From contig NZ_VOBI01000019.1 in NCBI RefSeq assembly GCF_008369325.1, positions 78,884-142,883 on the forward strand: a DNA stretch of 64,000 nt, written 5' to 3'. Under the pieces are notes generated by a model that was given only the letters and a program-made list of their open reading frames with translations, did no database searches and was not told the DNA's origin. Made by a program: the position numbers and the translations under genes. Source of the stretch: Pseudomonas sp. ANT_H12B. Lineage in GTDB: Bacteria; Pseudomonadota; Gammaproteobacteria; Pseudomonadales; Pseudomonadaceae. Position 1 is the first letter of the stretch, and the number at the start of each line of letters is the position of its first letter. Positions 47,458 to 56,354 of the stretch are shown here, piece by piece.

Positions 47458-49089
47458 CTACTTCACCGCTCCCAAGTTGGCCTCACTCAAATCCAACTCA
47501 CCCAACACTTCCCGCAACACGTCATCACCAATCTGGTGATGACGGCTCAGGTTATACAACTCCAGGCGCTGCGCTCGCAGCGCCTTCAAGCGCAGGCGCC
47601 GCTCCAGCAGGTCCATCTGAAACGCCAGTGCCTGGGCCTCCGCCGAGTCATTGAATACCTCCAGTTGCTGGCGATACTCGGACATAATCCGCGCCTTGAG
47701 TTCTGCAGCCAGCGCGGACTGAGCGGCGTCCTGGGGATTGACCTCTTCTATTTCGAGCGCATGAATGGCCGCCTCGGCCGTCTTGCGCCAGGTATCGCGC
47801 ACTTCATTGCGTCGTTTGTCATCGGGACTTTTCTCGATGCCCCGCAGCAACAGCGGCAAAGCAATACACGCGGCAATCAACGACAACAGAATCACCCCGG
47901 CGGCGATGAAGATCAGCAGATCCCGTTCGGGAAATGCGTCGCTGCCCATCAGCAGCGGCACCGACAGTACGCCCGCCAGCGTTACCGCGCCGCGCACCCC
48001 GCCGACGGTCAGTAGCCAGCAGGAACGCGCGGTCGGGACTTGGGTCATCTCACCCTTGCCGCGCCAGCGCCGTAACACAATGGACAGGCGCCAGATGCTC
48101 TGCACCCAGACAAACCGCAACACCAGCAGCACCAGGAATATCAAAATCACATCCAGACAGCGATAAAGCAGCGTTGGCCACAATGAGGTTTCGTGGCTCG
48201 CCACGGCTTTGATGATGTCCGGCAGTTGCAGGCCCAGCAGCAGGAAGATCAAGCCATTGAAGGCGAATTCCAGCAAGGACCAGACGCTGCGATTGAGCAA
48301 GCGAGTGTTGGTCTGACGCGGCAGCAGATCAAGCCAGCTCTGCATCATCCCCGCCGCCACCGCCGACAGAATGCCCGAGGCGCCCACTCGCTCAGCCAGT
48401 ACGTAGGCGGCAAACGGCAGCAGCAACATGAACACCACGTGAGTCGCCGGGTCATCCCAGCCGCGAGCAATCATCCACGAACGCAGGCGCCCTACCAGCC
48501 AACTCAACGCAACACCGACGGCCAGGCCTCCAACCGCGACCAACACGAACGTCACACTGGCGTTGGCCAGCGAGAACACGCCGGTCAACGCCGCGACCAA
48601 AGCAAATTTGAACGTCACCAGACCTGAGGCATCGTTCATCAACGCCTCCCCCTGAAGCATGTGCATCAAGGGTGTCGGCAAACGGTTCCGGGAAATTGCC
48701 GACACCGCCACGGCATCCGTCGGCGACAACACCGCCGCCAGCGCAAAGGCCACGGGTAGCGGGATGCTCGGCAACAACCAGTGAATGAAATACCCGGCGC
48801 CCACCACGGTGAACAGCACCAGCCCCACCGCCAGTGTCAGGATCGGCCCGCGCAAGCGCCACAGTTCACGCTTGGGCATGCGCCAGCCATCGGAAAACAG
48901 CAGCGGCGGCAGAAACAGGAAAAGGAACAGCTCGGGGTCCAGCGCCACATGCAACCCCAGCGTCGGCCAAGCCAATAGCGCGCCGGCGCCAATTTGCACC
49001 AGCGGCAAGGGCAAGGGGATCATTCGTCCGATCAGGCGTGAAACGCCGACCAGCATCAGCATAATCAGGACGGTGTAGGCAGTTTGCAT
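47458..49089 (-). CDS. Na+/H+ antiporter, CPA1 family
   Basis: Inner-membrane cation/proton exchanger of the NhaP type, 543 residues from ATG 49089 (MQTAYTVLIMLML); the frame extends to 49194 but the added 35 residues are hydrophilic and unlikely. About 12 membrane helices cover residues 1-420, including the ion-binding blocks SPTDAVAVSAI and GEALMNDASGLV (Asn-Asp pair). A charged cytoplasmic tail of roughly 115 residues follows, rich in Arg, Leu and Glu. The last 95 codons are duplicated at 46305-46592. Ion preference cannot be told from the sequence. Confidence 0.93.
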   Translation of the reverse strand: MQTAYTVLIMLMLVGVSRLIGRMIPLPLPLVQIGAGALLAWPTLGLHVALDPELFLFLFLPPLLFSDGWRMPKRELWRLRGPILTLAVGLVLFTVVGAGYFIHWLLPSIPLPVAFALAAVLSPTDAVAVSAISRNRLPTPLMHMLQGEALMNDASGLVTFKFALVAALTGVFSLANASVTFVLVAVGGLAVGVALSWLVGRLRSWMIARGWDDPATHVVFMLLLPFAAYVLAERVGASGILSAVAAGMMQSWLDLLPRQTNTRLLNRSVWSLLEFAFNGLIFLLLGLQLPDIIKAVASHETSLWPTLLYRCLDVILIFLVLLVLRFVWVQSIWRLSIVLRRWRGKGEMTQVPTARSCWLLTVGGVRGAVTLAGVLSVPLLMGSDAFPERDLLIFIAAGVILLSLIAACIALPLLLRGIEKSPDDKRRNEVRDTWRKTAEAAIHALEIEEVNPQDAAQSALAAELKARIMSEYRQQLEVFNDSAEAQALAFQMDLLERRLRLKALRAQRLELYNLSRHHQIGDDVLREVLGELDLSEANLGAVK

Positions 49090-49295
49090 AAACGCGGTTT
49101 CCAGACAATCGACAGCATTGAAGTGCCATATTAGCCGCTTAGACTGCCGGCTGGCCGTTACACCAATGTCGCACACCGCAAACACCGCTCCCACAGGTTT
49201 TGCGATGGCATATCAACCACGACCGACTCGAAACCGTCCGGTCATGGCATAATCCTTCACCTTTTTTTTCCAGCACCTGCAAAGGGGGCAATTCC

Positions 49296-49658
49296 TTGAC
49301 CGTTTCAAGCAAAACGTTGCACCTTTTCGGCATCAAAGCCTGCGACACCATGAAAAAGGCGCGCACCTGGCTCGATGAACACGCTGTCAGCTATGACTTT
49401 CATGATTACAAAGCGGTCGGCATCGACCGTGAACACCTGACCCAATGGTGCAACGAGCACGGCTGGCAAGTGGTGTTGAACCGTGCAGGCACGACCTTTC
49501 GCAAGCTCGACGACGAACGCAAAGCCGATCTCGACCAGCCGAAAGCCATCGAACTGATGCTCGCGCAACCCTCGATGATCAAGCGCCCGGTGCTCGATCT
49601 CGGTGGCCGAACCCTGATTGGCTTCAAGCCAGATATCTACGCGGCAGCTCTCAAGTAA
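49296..49658 (+). CDS. ArsC/Spx-family reductase, YffB-like
   Basis: 120 residues with the thioredoxin-like ArsC fold: LFGIKACDTMKKARTWLDEHAVSYDFHDYK, with the single active Cys at 16, then TTFRKLDDERK and the MIKRPVLDLGGRTLIGF cis-Pro region. It matches the YffB subgroup of glutathione-dependent thiol reductases rather than a true arsenate reductase, and no ars genes are nearby. The TTG at 49296 is chosen because AAAGGGGGC precedes it at ideal spacing. Located 32 bp before dapD, a conserved Pseudomonas neighbourhood. Confidence 0.9.
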   Translation: MTVSSKTLHLFGIKACDTMKKARTWLDEHAVSYDFHDYKAVGIDREHLTQWCNEHGWQVVLNRAGTTFRKLDDERKADLDQPKAIELMLAQPSMIKRPVLDLGGRTLIGFKPDIYAAALK

Positions 49659-49690
49659 GCAGCCCGTTCCAATTTGTTAGAGGTATCAAC

Positions 49691-50725
49691 ATGTCCACTA
49701 CCCTGTTCAGCCTGGCCTTTGGTGTCGGCACTCAAAATCGTCAAGGCGCATGGCTGGAAGTGTTTTACGCGCAGCCTTTGCTCAACCCGTCGGCCGAACT
49801 GGTCGCTGCCTTTGCTCCGGTTCTGGGCTACACCGACGGCAATCAGGCCATCGCGTTTACCACTGCCCAGGCGTCCCAATTGGCCGAAGCGCTGAAAAGC
49901 GTCGACGCGGCCCAGGCTGCATTGCTGACCCGTCTGGCCGAAAGCCATAAGCCGCTGGTCGCGACCATTCTCGCCGAAGACGCTCAGCTGTCCTCCACGC
50001 CTGAGGCTTACCTCAAGCTGCACCTGTTGTCCCATCGTCTGGTCAAGCCGCATGGCCTGAACCTGGCCGGGATTTTCCCACTGCTGCCGAACGTGGCCTG
50101 GACCAGCCAGGGTGCGATCGATCTGGCCGAACTGGCCGAGCATCAACTCGAAGCCCGTCTGCGTGGCGAGCTGCTGGAAGTGTTCTCGGTGGACAAGTTC
50201 CCGAAAATGACCGACTACGTGGTACCGGCCGGCGTGCGTATCGCTGACGCGGCACGTATTCGTCTGGGCGCTTACGTCGGCGAAGGCACCACCGTGATGC
50301 ACGAAGGTTTCGTCAACTTCAACGCCGGCACTGAAGGCCCGGGCATGATTGAAGGTCGTGTGTCGGCTGGCGTGTTCGTCGGCAAGGGTTCGGATCTGGG
50401 CGGCGGTTGCTCGACCATGGGCACCCTGTCGGGCGGCGGCAACATCGTGATTAAGGTCGGAGAAGGCTGCCTTATCGGCGCCAACGCCGGGATCGGTATC
50501 CCGTTGGGCGACCGCAACACGGTTGAATCGGGTCTGTACGTGACCGCTGGCACCAAAGTGGCGCTGCTGGATGAGCACAACAAGCTGGTCAAAGTCGTCA
50601 AGGCCCGGGAACTGGCCGGCCAACCAGACCTGCTGTTCCGCCGCAATTCGGAAACCGGTGCCGTGGAATGCAAAACCCACAAATCGGCCATCGAACTGAA
50701 CGAAGCGCTGCACGCTCACAACTAA
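49691..50725 (+). CDS. dapD: 2,3,4,5-tetrahydropyridine-2,6-dicarboxylate N-succinyltransferase
   Basis: Transfers succinyl from succinyl-CoA to tetrahydrodipicolinate in the lysine/DAP pathway. 344 residues, the long Pseudomonas/actinobacterial-type DapD. The C-terminal half is a left-handed beta-helix (GAYVGEGTTVMHEGFVNFNAGTEG, GGGCSTMGTLSGGGNIVIKVGEGCLIGANAGIGIPLGD). AGAGGT precedes the ATG. It works with dapC (43995) and dapE (56355). Confidence 0.97.
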   Translation: MSTTLFSLAFGVGTQNRQGAWLEVFYAQPLLNPSAELVAAFAPVLGYTDGNQAIAFTTAQASQLAEALKSVDAAQAALLTRLAESHKPLVATILAEDAQLSSTPEAYLKLHLLSHRLVKPHGLNLAGIFPLLPNVAWTSQGAIDLAELAEHQLEARLRGELLEVFSVDKFPKMTDYVVPAGVRIADAARIRLGAYVGEGTTVMHEGFVNFNAGTEGPGMIEGRVSAGVFVGKGSDLGGGCSTMGTLSGGGNIVIKVGEGCLIGANAGIGIPLGDRNTVESGLYVTAGTKVALLDEHNKLVKVVKARELAGQPDLLFRRNSETGAVECKTHKSAIELNEALHAHN

Positions 50726-50746
50726 GCAGAGCGTCAAACGATCACC

Positions 50747-50820
50747 TGTAGGAGCAGAGCTTGCTCGCGAAGGGCTCTTGAGGCCGCCAAAAGCTTCGCG
50801 GGCAAGCCTCGCTCCTACAA
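50747..50820. repeat. REPIN between dapD and csdA
   Basis: TGTAGGAGCAGAGCTTGCTCGCGAAG and the inverted CTTCGCGGGCAAGCCTCGCTCCTACA, a REP variant with TAGGAGC in place of GGGAGC. Confidence 0.85.
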
Positions 50821-50861
50821 GGTCAGGCGTACACCCGCCCATGTCACCAGGGCCGAACAAC

Positions 50862-52067
50862 ATGATGATTCCTTCACCCTGGCGCGCCGACTTCCCGGCC
50901 ATCGCCGCACTGCAACGGCAAGACCAGACGTATCTGGACAACGCCGCCACCACACAAAAACCTCAAGCCCTGCTGGATGCCCTGGCGCATTACTACGCCA
51001 ATGGCGCGGCCAACGTGCATCGGGCGCAACACTTGCCCGGCGCCCATGCCACCCAGGCGTTCGAGGACAGTCGCAGCAAAGTCGCGCAATGGCTCAACGC
51101 CGGCGAATGCGGGCAGATCATCTTTACCCATGGTGCAACGTCTGCGCTGAACCTCCTGGCTTATGGCCTGGAACATCTTTTCAATCCGGGCGATGAGATT
51201 GTCATCAGCGCCCTGGAGCATCACGCCAACCTGTTGCCATGGCAGCAACTGGCTCACCGTCGCGAGCTGAAACTGGTGATCCTGCCGCTGGACGCTGACG
51301 GTTTGATTGACCTTGAAGTGGCCGCGCAACTGATCGGTCCACGTACCCGCCTTTTGGCGGTCAGTCAGTTGTCCAACGTGCTCGGTGCCTGGCAACCGGT
51401 GTCTGCGCTGTTGGAGATGGCCAGGGCGCATAACGCGCTGACGGTGGTTGATGGCGCCCAAGGCGTGGTTCATGGCCGGCATGACGTGCAGGCCCTGGGT
51501 TGCGACTTTTATATATTTTCCAGCCACAAGCTCTACGGTCCCGATGGCTTGGGCGTGCTGTTCGGGCGCAATGAAGCGCTCAAGCAACTGCGTCCGTGGC
51601 AGTTCGGCGGTGAAATGGTGCTGGACGCCAACTACCACGACGCACGCTTTCGCCCCGCTCCATTGGGTTTCGAGGCGGGAACACCGCCGATTGCCAGTGT
51701 GATCGGCTTGGGGGCGACTCTGGATTATCTTGCGGGACTGGATCAGGACGCCGTGTCTGCCCACGAAGCGGCGCTGCATGACTATCTGCTCAAGGGCCTG
51801 GAGGCACGTAACGGCATCCGTCTGCTGGGCAAACCGCAACTGGCGTTGGCCAGTTTTGTCGTCGAGGGTGTGCATAACTCTGATCTGGCCCATTTGCTGA
51901 CGGAACAGGGAATCGCGGTGCGCGCCGGTCATCACTGTGCCATGCCGTTGCTCAAAAGCTTCGAACTGGCCGGGGCGATTCGGGTTTCGCTGGCGCTGTA
52001 CAACGATTCCGAAGACCTGGAGCGGTTCTTTGACGCGTTGGATCAGGCATTGGAGTTATTGCGATGA
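50862..52067 (+). CDS. csdA: Cysteine desulfurase, CsdA/SufS type
   Basis: PLP enzyme that removes sulfur from cysteine and passes it as persulfide to CsdE. 401 residues from ATG 50862. PLP Lys223 (SSHKLYGPDG) and active Cys359 (GHHCAMP) are visible; the group II (SufS/CsdA) layout holds. Overlap with csdE by 4 nt shows the operon. With csdE and tcdA (CsdL) it forms the Csd set rather than a full suf operon. Confidence 0.94.
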   Translation: MMIPSPWRADFPAIAALQRQDQTYLDNAATTQKPQALLDALAHYYANGAANVHRAQHLPGAHATQAFEDSRSKVAQWLNAGECGQIIFTHGATSALNLLAYGLEHLFNPGDEIVISALEHHANLLPWQQLAHRRELKLVILPLDADGLIDLEVAAQLIGPRTRLLAVSQLSNVLGAWQPVSALLEMARAHNALTVVDGAQGVVHGRHDVQALGCDFYIFSSHKLYGPDGLGVLFGRNEALKQLRPWQFGGEMVLDANYHDARFRPAPLGFEAGTPPIASVIGLGATLDYLAGLDQDAVSAHEAALHDYLLKGLEARNGIRLLGKPQLALASFVVEGVHNSDLAHLLTEQGIAVRAGHHCAMPLLKSFELAGAIRVSLALYNDSEDLERFFDALDQALELLR

Positions 52068-52468
52068 GCTTGCCCGCGGATGCCATCACGGCACTGGAAG
52101 CCTTTCAGAATGCGCCTGGCTGGGAGCAACGGGCACGTCTGTTGATGCAGTGGGGCGACCGTCTGCCCGTGTTGAGCGATGTGGATAAGCTCGACGCCAA
52201 CCGGGTACATGGCTGTGAAAGCCAGGTGTGGCTGGTGGGCGAATTGCACGACGGGCACTGGCAGTTTGCCGCAAGCAGCGATGCGCGGTTGATTCGCGGG
52301 TTGGTGGCGTTGTTGCTGGCGCGGGTTAACGGGTTGTCGGCGGCTGAGTTGCAACGGGTGGATTTACCGGAGTGGTTCAATCAGCTTGGACTGAGCCGTC
52401 AGCTCTCCCAGTCGCGCAGCAACGGCCTCAACGCCGTGTTACAGCGGATGCGTGAGTTAGCTGACTGA
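52064..52468 (+). CDS. csdE: Sulfur acceptor CsdE/SufE
   Basis: 134 residues; accepts persulfide sulfur from CsdA and stimulates its activity. The acceptor Cys is residue 51 in the HGCESQVW motif; the SufE fold is covered over its full length. Translationally coupled to csdA by a 4-nt overlap. A palindrome and the convergent tcdA follow. Confidence 0.94.
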   Translation: MSLPADAITALEAFQNAPGWEQRARLLMQWGDRLPVLSDVDKLDANRVHGCESQVWLVGELHDGHWQFAASSDARLIRGLVALLLARVNGLSAAELQRVDLPEWFNQLGLSRQLSQSRSNGLNAVLQRMRELAD

Positions 52469-52499
52469 TCGTTCCCGCGCTCTGCGTGGGAACGATCAG
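52464..52499. terminator. 12-bp palindrome between convergent csdE and tcdA
   Basis: CTGATCGTTCCC-N12-GGGAACGATCAG overlaps the csdE stop region and sits between two convergent genes, so it may end both transcripts, although no T-run follows. The core CGTTCCC...CTCTGCGTGGGAACG resembles a dispersed Pseudomonas repeat I recall from other genomes. Confidence 0.5.
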
Positions 52500-52501
52500 C
52501 G

Positions 52502-53311
52502 TCAGGCAGGCTTGATCTTGTCGGCTGGTCGCCGTACCCCGGCCACAATCTTATCCACAGCCTTGGTCGCCGCGACCATGCCAAACGTCGCCGTCACCAT
52601 CATCACCGCGCCAAATCCCCCCGCGCAGTCGAGCTTCACACCATCACCGACAAAACTCTTCTGCAAGCAAATGCTGCCATCCGGTTTCGGGTAACGCAGC
52701 TGCTCGGTGGAAAACACGCAAGGCACGCTGTAATGGCGGGTCACGGTGCGGGAGAAGTTGTAATCGCGGCGCAATGTGGAGCGCACTTTCGAGGCTAATG
52801 GATCATTGAAGGTCCGGTTCAAATCGCAAACCTGAATCAGCGTCGGGTCGATCTGCCCGCCCGCCCCGCCGGTGGTAATGATCTGGATCTTGCGGCGTTT
52901 GCACCAGGCGATCAGCGCCGCTTTCGCGTTGACGCTGTCGATGCAGTCAATCACGCAGTCGATATTTGGCGTGATGTACTCGGCCATGGTCTCGCGGGTG
53001 ACGAAATCCGCCACCGCGTGCACGGTGCAGTCCGGGTTGATCCCGCGCAGGCGCTCGGCCATCACGTCTACCTTGGGTTTGCCGACGGTGCTGTCCAGCG
53101 CGTGCAACTGACGGTTGGCGTTGCTGACGCAAACGTCGTCCAGGTCGAACAGCGAAATCTCGCCCACGCCACAACGGGCGACGGCTTCTGCCGCCCAGGA
53201 ACCGACGCCACCGACGCCGACGATCACCACGTGGGCCGCGCGCAAACGCTCCAGGCCGTCGATGCCATACAAACGGGCGATGCCTGCAAACCGCGGATCT
53301 TCTGTACTCAT
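52502..53311 (-). CDS. tcdA: tRNA threonylcarbamoyladenosine dehydratase TcdA (CsdL)
   Basis: E1-like ATP-dependent enzyme that cyclises t6A37 of tRNAs to ct6A. 269 residues from ATG 53311, spaced correctly from a GGGG site; ATG 53317 is an alternative. The nucleotide-binding loop VVIVGVGGVGSWAAEAVARCGVG and the DLDDVCVSNANRQ block match the ThiF/MoeB/UBA family. In E. coli its function depends on CsdA-CsdE, both encoded next door on the opposite strand. Confidence 0.95.
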   Translation of the reverse strand: MSTEDPRFAGIARLYGIDGLERLRAAHVVIVGVGGVGSWAAEAVARCGVGEISLFDLDDVCVSNANRQLHALDSTVGKPKVDVMAERLRGINPDCTVHAVADFVTRETMAEYITPNIDCVIDCIDSVNAKAALIAWCKRRKIQIITTGGAGGQIDPTLIQVCDLNRTFNDPLASKVRSTLRRDYNFSRTVTRHYSVPCVFSTEQLRYPKPDGSICLQKSFVGDGVKLDCAGGFGAVMMVTATFGMVAATKAVDKIVAGVRRPADKIKPA

Positions 53312-53539
53312 GACCATTACCCCAAAAACCGGCGCGCATTATAGGGCCACAGTGCGAGAACTTTTAACCTTCCAGCGACAAGTGAAAGAACTTATGTGAA
53401 ACCAGAGTGCCCAATGTCGGGCATTTCCCTGTTCGCTGTACGGTCAGAGAACCTCCAGTGTAGGATGCGCGCCCCTGCCCCCTGGCAGCCAGCCGCAAAC
53501 CGTTCCTTCGTTCCACAGCCTTTGGAACCCGAAAAAGCT

Positions 53540-56131
53540 ATGTCATCGCGTAAATTTGGACTCAACCTGGTCGTGGTGCTCGCCATCGCAGCCTTGTTTA
53601 CCGGCTTCTGGGCGCTGATCAATCGCCCGGTCACCGCCCCCAACTGGCCTGAACAGATCTCCGGCTTTTCGTACTCGCCGTTCCAGCAAGGGCAGTACCC
53701 GCAAAAAGAGCAATACCCGACCGACGATGAAATGCGTCGCGATCTGGAGATCATGAGCAAGCTGACGGACAACATCCGTACTTACTCGGTCGACGGCACC
53801 TTGGGCGATATTCCCAAGCTCGCCGAAGAGTTCGGTTTGCGCGTGACACTGGGTATCTGGATCAGCCCGGACCTTGAGCGCAACGAGCGTGAAATCCTGC
53901 GCGCCATCGACCTGGCCAACTCCTCCCGCAGTGTGGTTCGCGTGGTGGTGGGTAACGAGGCGATCTTCCGCAAGGAAATCAACGCCGAACAATTGAGCGT
54001 GATCCTTGATCGCGTCCGCGCGGCCGTCAAAGTGCCGGTGACCACCTCCGAGCAATGGCACGTCTGGGAAGAAAACCCGAGCCTGGCCAAGCACGTCGAC
54101 CTGATCGCCGCTCACGTGCTGCCGTACTGGGAACATGTGCCGATGGAGCAGTCCGGACAGTTCGTACTCGACCGCGCCCGCGACCTGAAAAAAATGTTCC
54201 CGAAAAAGCCGCTGCTGCTGTCGGAAGTCGGCTGGCCGAGCAACGGTCGCATGCGCGGTGGCGCCGACGCGTCACCGGCAGACCAGGCGATTTACCTGCG
54301 TACACTGGTCAACAAGCTCAATCGCCAGGGTTTCAACTACTTCGTGATCGAAGCGTTTGACCAGCCGTGGAAGGCCAGTGACGAAGGTTCCGTGGGCGCT
54401 TACTGGGGCGTGTTCAACGCCGCTCGCCAGCAGAAATTCAACTTCGAAGGGCCGGTCGTCGCCATTCCGCAATGGCGCGTGCTGGCTGTCGGTTCGGTAG
54501 TGTTGGCCCTGCTGTCGCTGACTCTGCTGATGATCGACGGCTCGGCGCTGCGTCAACGCGGTCGTACCTTCCTGACCTTCATCGCATTCCTCTGCGGCTC
54601 GGTGCTGGTGTGGATCGGTTACGACTACAGCCTGCAATACAGCACCTGGTTCAGCCTGACAGTGGGCTTCTTGCTTGCCCTCGGTGCACTCGGCGTCTTT
54701 ATTGTTTTGCTGACCGAGGCCCACGAACTGGCCGAAGCGGTCTGGACTCACAAGCGTCGGCGCGAATTCCTGCCAGTGGTGGGCGATTCGGACTACCGAC
54801 CGAAAGTCTCGATTCACGTACCTTGCTACAACGAGCCACCGGAGATGGTCAAACAGACCCTCAACGCCTTGGCCAACCTCGACTATCCGGACTTCGAAGT
54901 CCTGATCATCGACAACAACACCAAAGACCCGGCCGTTTGGGAACCGGTGCAGGCCTATTGCGAAACCCTGGGCCCGCGCTTCAAGTTCTTCCACGTCGCG
55001 CCATTGGCCGGCTTCAAGGGCGGCGCGCTGAATTATCTGATTCCGCACACTGCCAAAGATGCCGAAGTGATTGCGGTGATCGACTCGGACTACTGCGTCG
55101 ACCCGAACTGGCTCAAGCACATGGTGCCGCACTTCGCCGACCCGAAAATCGCTGTGGTGCAGTCACCGCAGGATTACCGCGACCAGAACGAAAGCACCTT
55201 CAAGAAGCTCTGCTACGCGGAATACAAAGGCTTCTTCCACATCGGCATGGTCACCCGCAATGACCGTGACGCGATCATCCAGCATGGCACCATGACCATG
55301 ACCCGGCGCTCGGTGCTCGAGGAACTGGGCTGGGCTGACTGGTGCATCTGTGAAGACGCCGAGCTGGGTCTGCGGGTATTTGAAAAAGGCCTGTCGGCGG
55401 CGTACTACCACACGAGTTACGGCAAAGGCCTGATGCCCGATACCTTTATCGACTTCAAGAAACAGCGTTTCCGCTGGGCCTATGGCGCGATTCAGATCAT
55501 CAAGCGTCACACCACCAGCCTGTTGCGCGGCAAGGGCACCGAGCTGACCCGTGGCCAGCGTTACCACTTCCTCGCGGGCTGGTTGCCGTGGGTCGCGGAC
55601 GGCATGAACATCTTCTTTACCGTCGGCGCGCTGTTGTGGTCGGCGGCGATGATCATCGTGCCGCAACGGGTCGATCCGCCGTTGCTGATTTTCGCGATCC
55701 CGCCATTGGCGCTGTTCGTGTTCAAGGTGGGCAAGATCATCTTCCTCTACCGTCGCGCAGTCGGGGTCAACCTCAAGGATGCATTCTGCGCAGCACTGGC
55801 CGGGTTGGCGTTGTCGCACACCATCGCCAAAGCGGTGCTGTACGGTTTCTTCACCAGCAGCATTCCGTTCTTCCGCACTCCGAAAAACGCCGATAACCAC
55901 GGCTTCTGGGTGGCGATTTCGGAGGCTCGCGAAGAGGTGTTCATCATGCTGCTGTTGTGGGGTGCGGCGCTGGGGATCTTCCTGGTGAACGGCATGCCGA
56001 GCAACGACATGCGCTTCTGGGTGACGATGTTGCTGGTGCAGTCGCTGCCGTACCTGGCGGCGCTGATCATGGCGTTCTTGTCTTCGCTGCCCAAACCTTC
56101 CGTCAAGGTCGAACCGGCACCGGCGGTCTAA
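53540..56131 (+). CDS. Membrane GH17-GT2 fusion, NdvB-like beta-glucan synthase/transferase
   Basis: 863 residues. After one membrane segment (8-28) comes a GH17 domain (about 40-310) with acid/base Glu140 (VVGNEAIF) and nucleophile Glu229 (LLSEVGWPSNG). Two or three membrane helices (about 312-395) lead to a GT2 domain with the DSD motif at 515-517, the CEDAELG motif at 604-610 and QRFRW at 642-646. C-terminal membrane helices (about 670-850) complete the synthase. The layout matches NdvB-type proteins that make periplasmic or cyclic beta-1,3-glucans in Pseudomonas, with the GH17 part acting as a transglycosylase. The start is the ATG before SSRKFGLNLVV; upstream residues are not conserved. 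Confidence 0.9.
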   Translation: MSSRKFGLNLVVVLAIAALFTGFWALINRPVTAPNWPEQISGFSYSPFQQGQYPQKEQYPTDDEMRRDLEIMSKLTDNIRTYSVDGTLGDIPKLAEEFGLRVTLGIWISPDLERNEREILRAIDLANSSRSVVRVVVGNEAIFRKEINAEQLSVILDRVRAAVKVPVTTSEQWHVWEENPSLAKHVDLIAAHVLPYWEHVPMEQSGQFVLDRARDLKKMFPKKPLLLSEVGWPSNGRMRGGADASPADQAIYLRTLVNKLNRQGFNYFVIEAFDQPWKASDEGSVGAYWGVFNAARQQKFNFEGPVVAIPQWRVLAVGSVVLALLSLTLLMIDGSALRQRGRTFLTFIAFLCGSVLVWIGYDYSLQYSTWFSLTVGFLLALGALGVFIVLLTEAHELAEAVWTHKRRREFLPVVGDSDYRPKVSIHVPCYNEPPEMVKQTLNALANLDYPDFEVLIIDNNTKDPAVWEPVQAYCETLGPRFKFFHVAPLAGFKGGALNYLIPHTAKDAEVIAVIDSDYCVDPNWLKHMVPHFADPKIAVVQSPQDYRDQNESTFKKLCYAEYKGFFHIGMVTRNDRDAIIQHGTMTMTRRSVLEELGWADWCICEDAELGLRVFEKGLSAAYYHTSYGKGLMPDTFIDFKKQRFRWAYGAIQIIKRHTTSLLRGKGTELTRGQRYHFLAGWLPWVADGMNIFFTVGALLWSAAMIIVPQRVDPPLLIFAIPPLALFVFKVGKIIFLYRRAVGVNLKDAFCAALAGLALSHTIAKAVLYGFFTSSIPFFRTPKNADNHGFWVAISEAREEVFIMLLLWGAALGIFLVNGMPSNDMRFWVTMLLVQSLPYLAALIMAFLSSLPKPSVKVEPAPAV

Positions 56132-56148
56132 AACGTTCCAGATGCACT

Positions 56149-56174
56149 AAACGGCGGCCAACGGCCGCCGTTTT
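56149..56174 (+). terminator. Intrinsic terminator of the glucan synthase gene
   Basis: AAACGGCGGCC-AAC-GGCCGCCGTTTT: a stem of 8 or more GC pairs flanked by A/T, 18 bp after the stop codon. Confidence 0.85.
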
Positions 56175-56221
56175 GCTTTAAGATAACCGCCATTTTGCAG
56201 GGCTTGGCGTGAATCCATCCC

Positions 56222-56312
56222 TGTGGGAGCGAGCCTGCTCGCGATGGCAATGTATCAATCACAGTTTATGTTGACTGCCACACCGCCATCGCCAGCAGGC
56301 TGGCTCCCACAT
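56222..56312. repeat. REPIN upstream of dapE
   Basis: TGTGGGAGCGAGCCTGCTCGCGATGG and the inverted CCATCGCCAGCAGGCTGGCTCCCACA flank a spacer containing TTTATGTTGACTG, related to the spacer at 58794. Confidence 0.85.
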
Positions 56313-56354
56313 TTAGTTAGTCCGCGCCCATATTCAAGTTTTCCGGAGTATTCC

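Noticed and set aside
49296..49658. Arsenate reductase arsC
   Set aside because: The sequence fits the ArsC fold but the YffB/Spx subgroup; there is no arsenic-resistance context.
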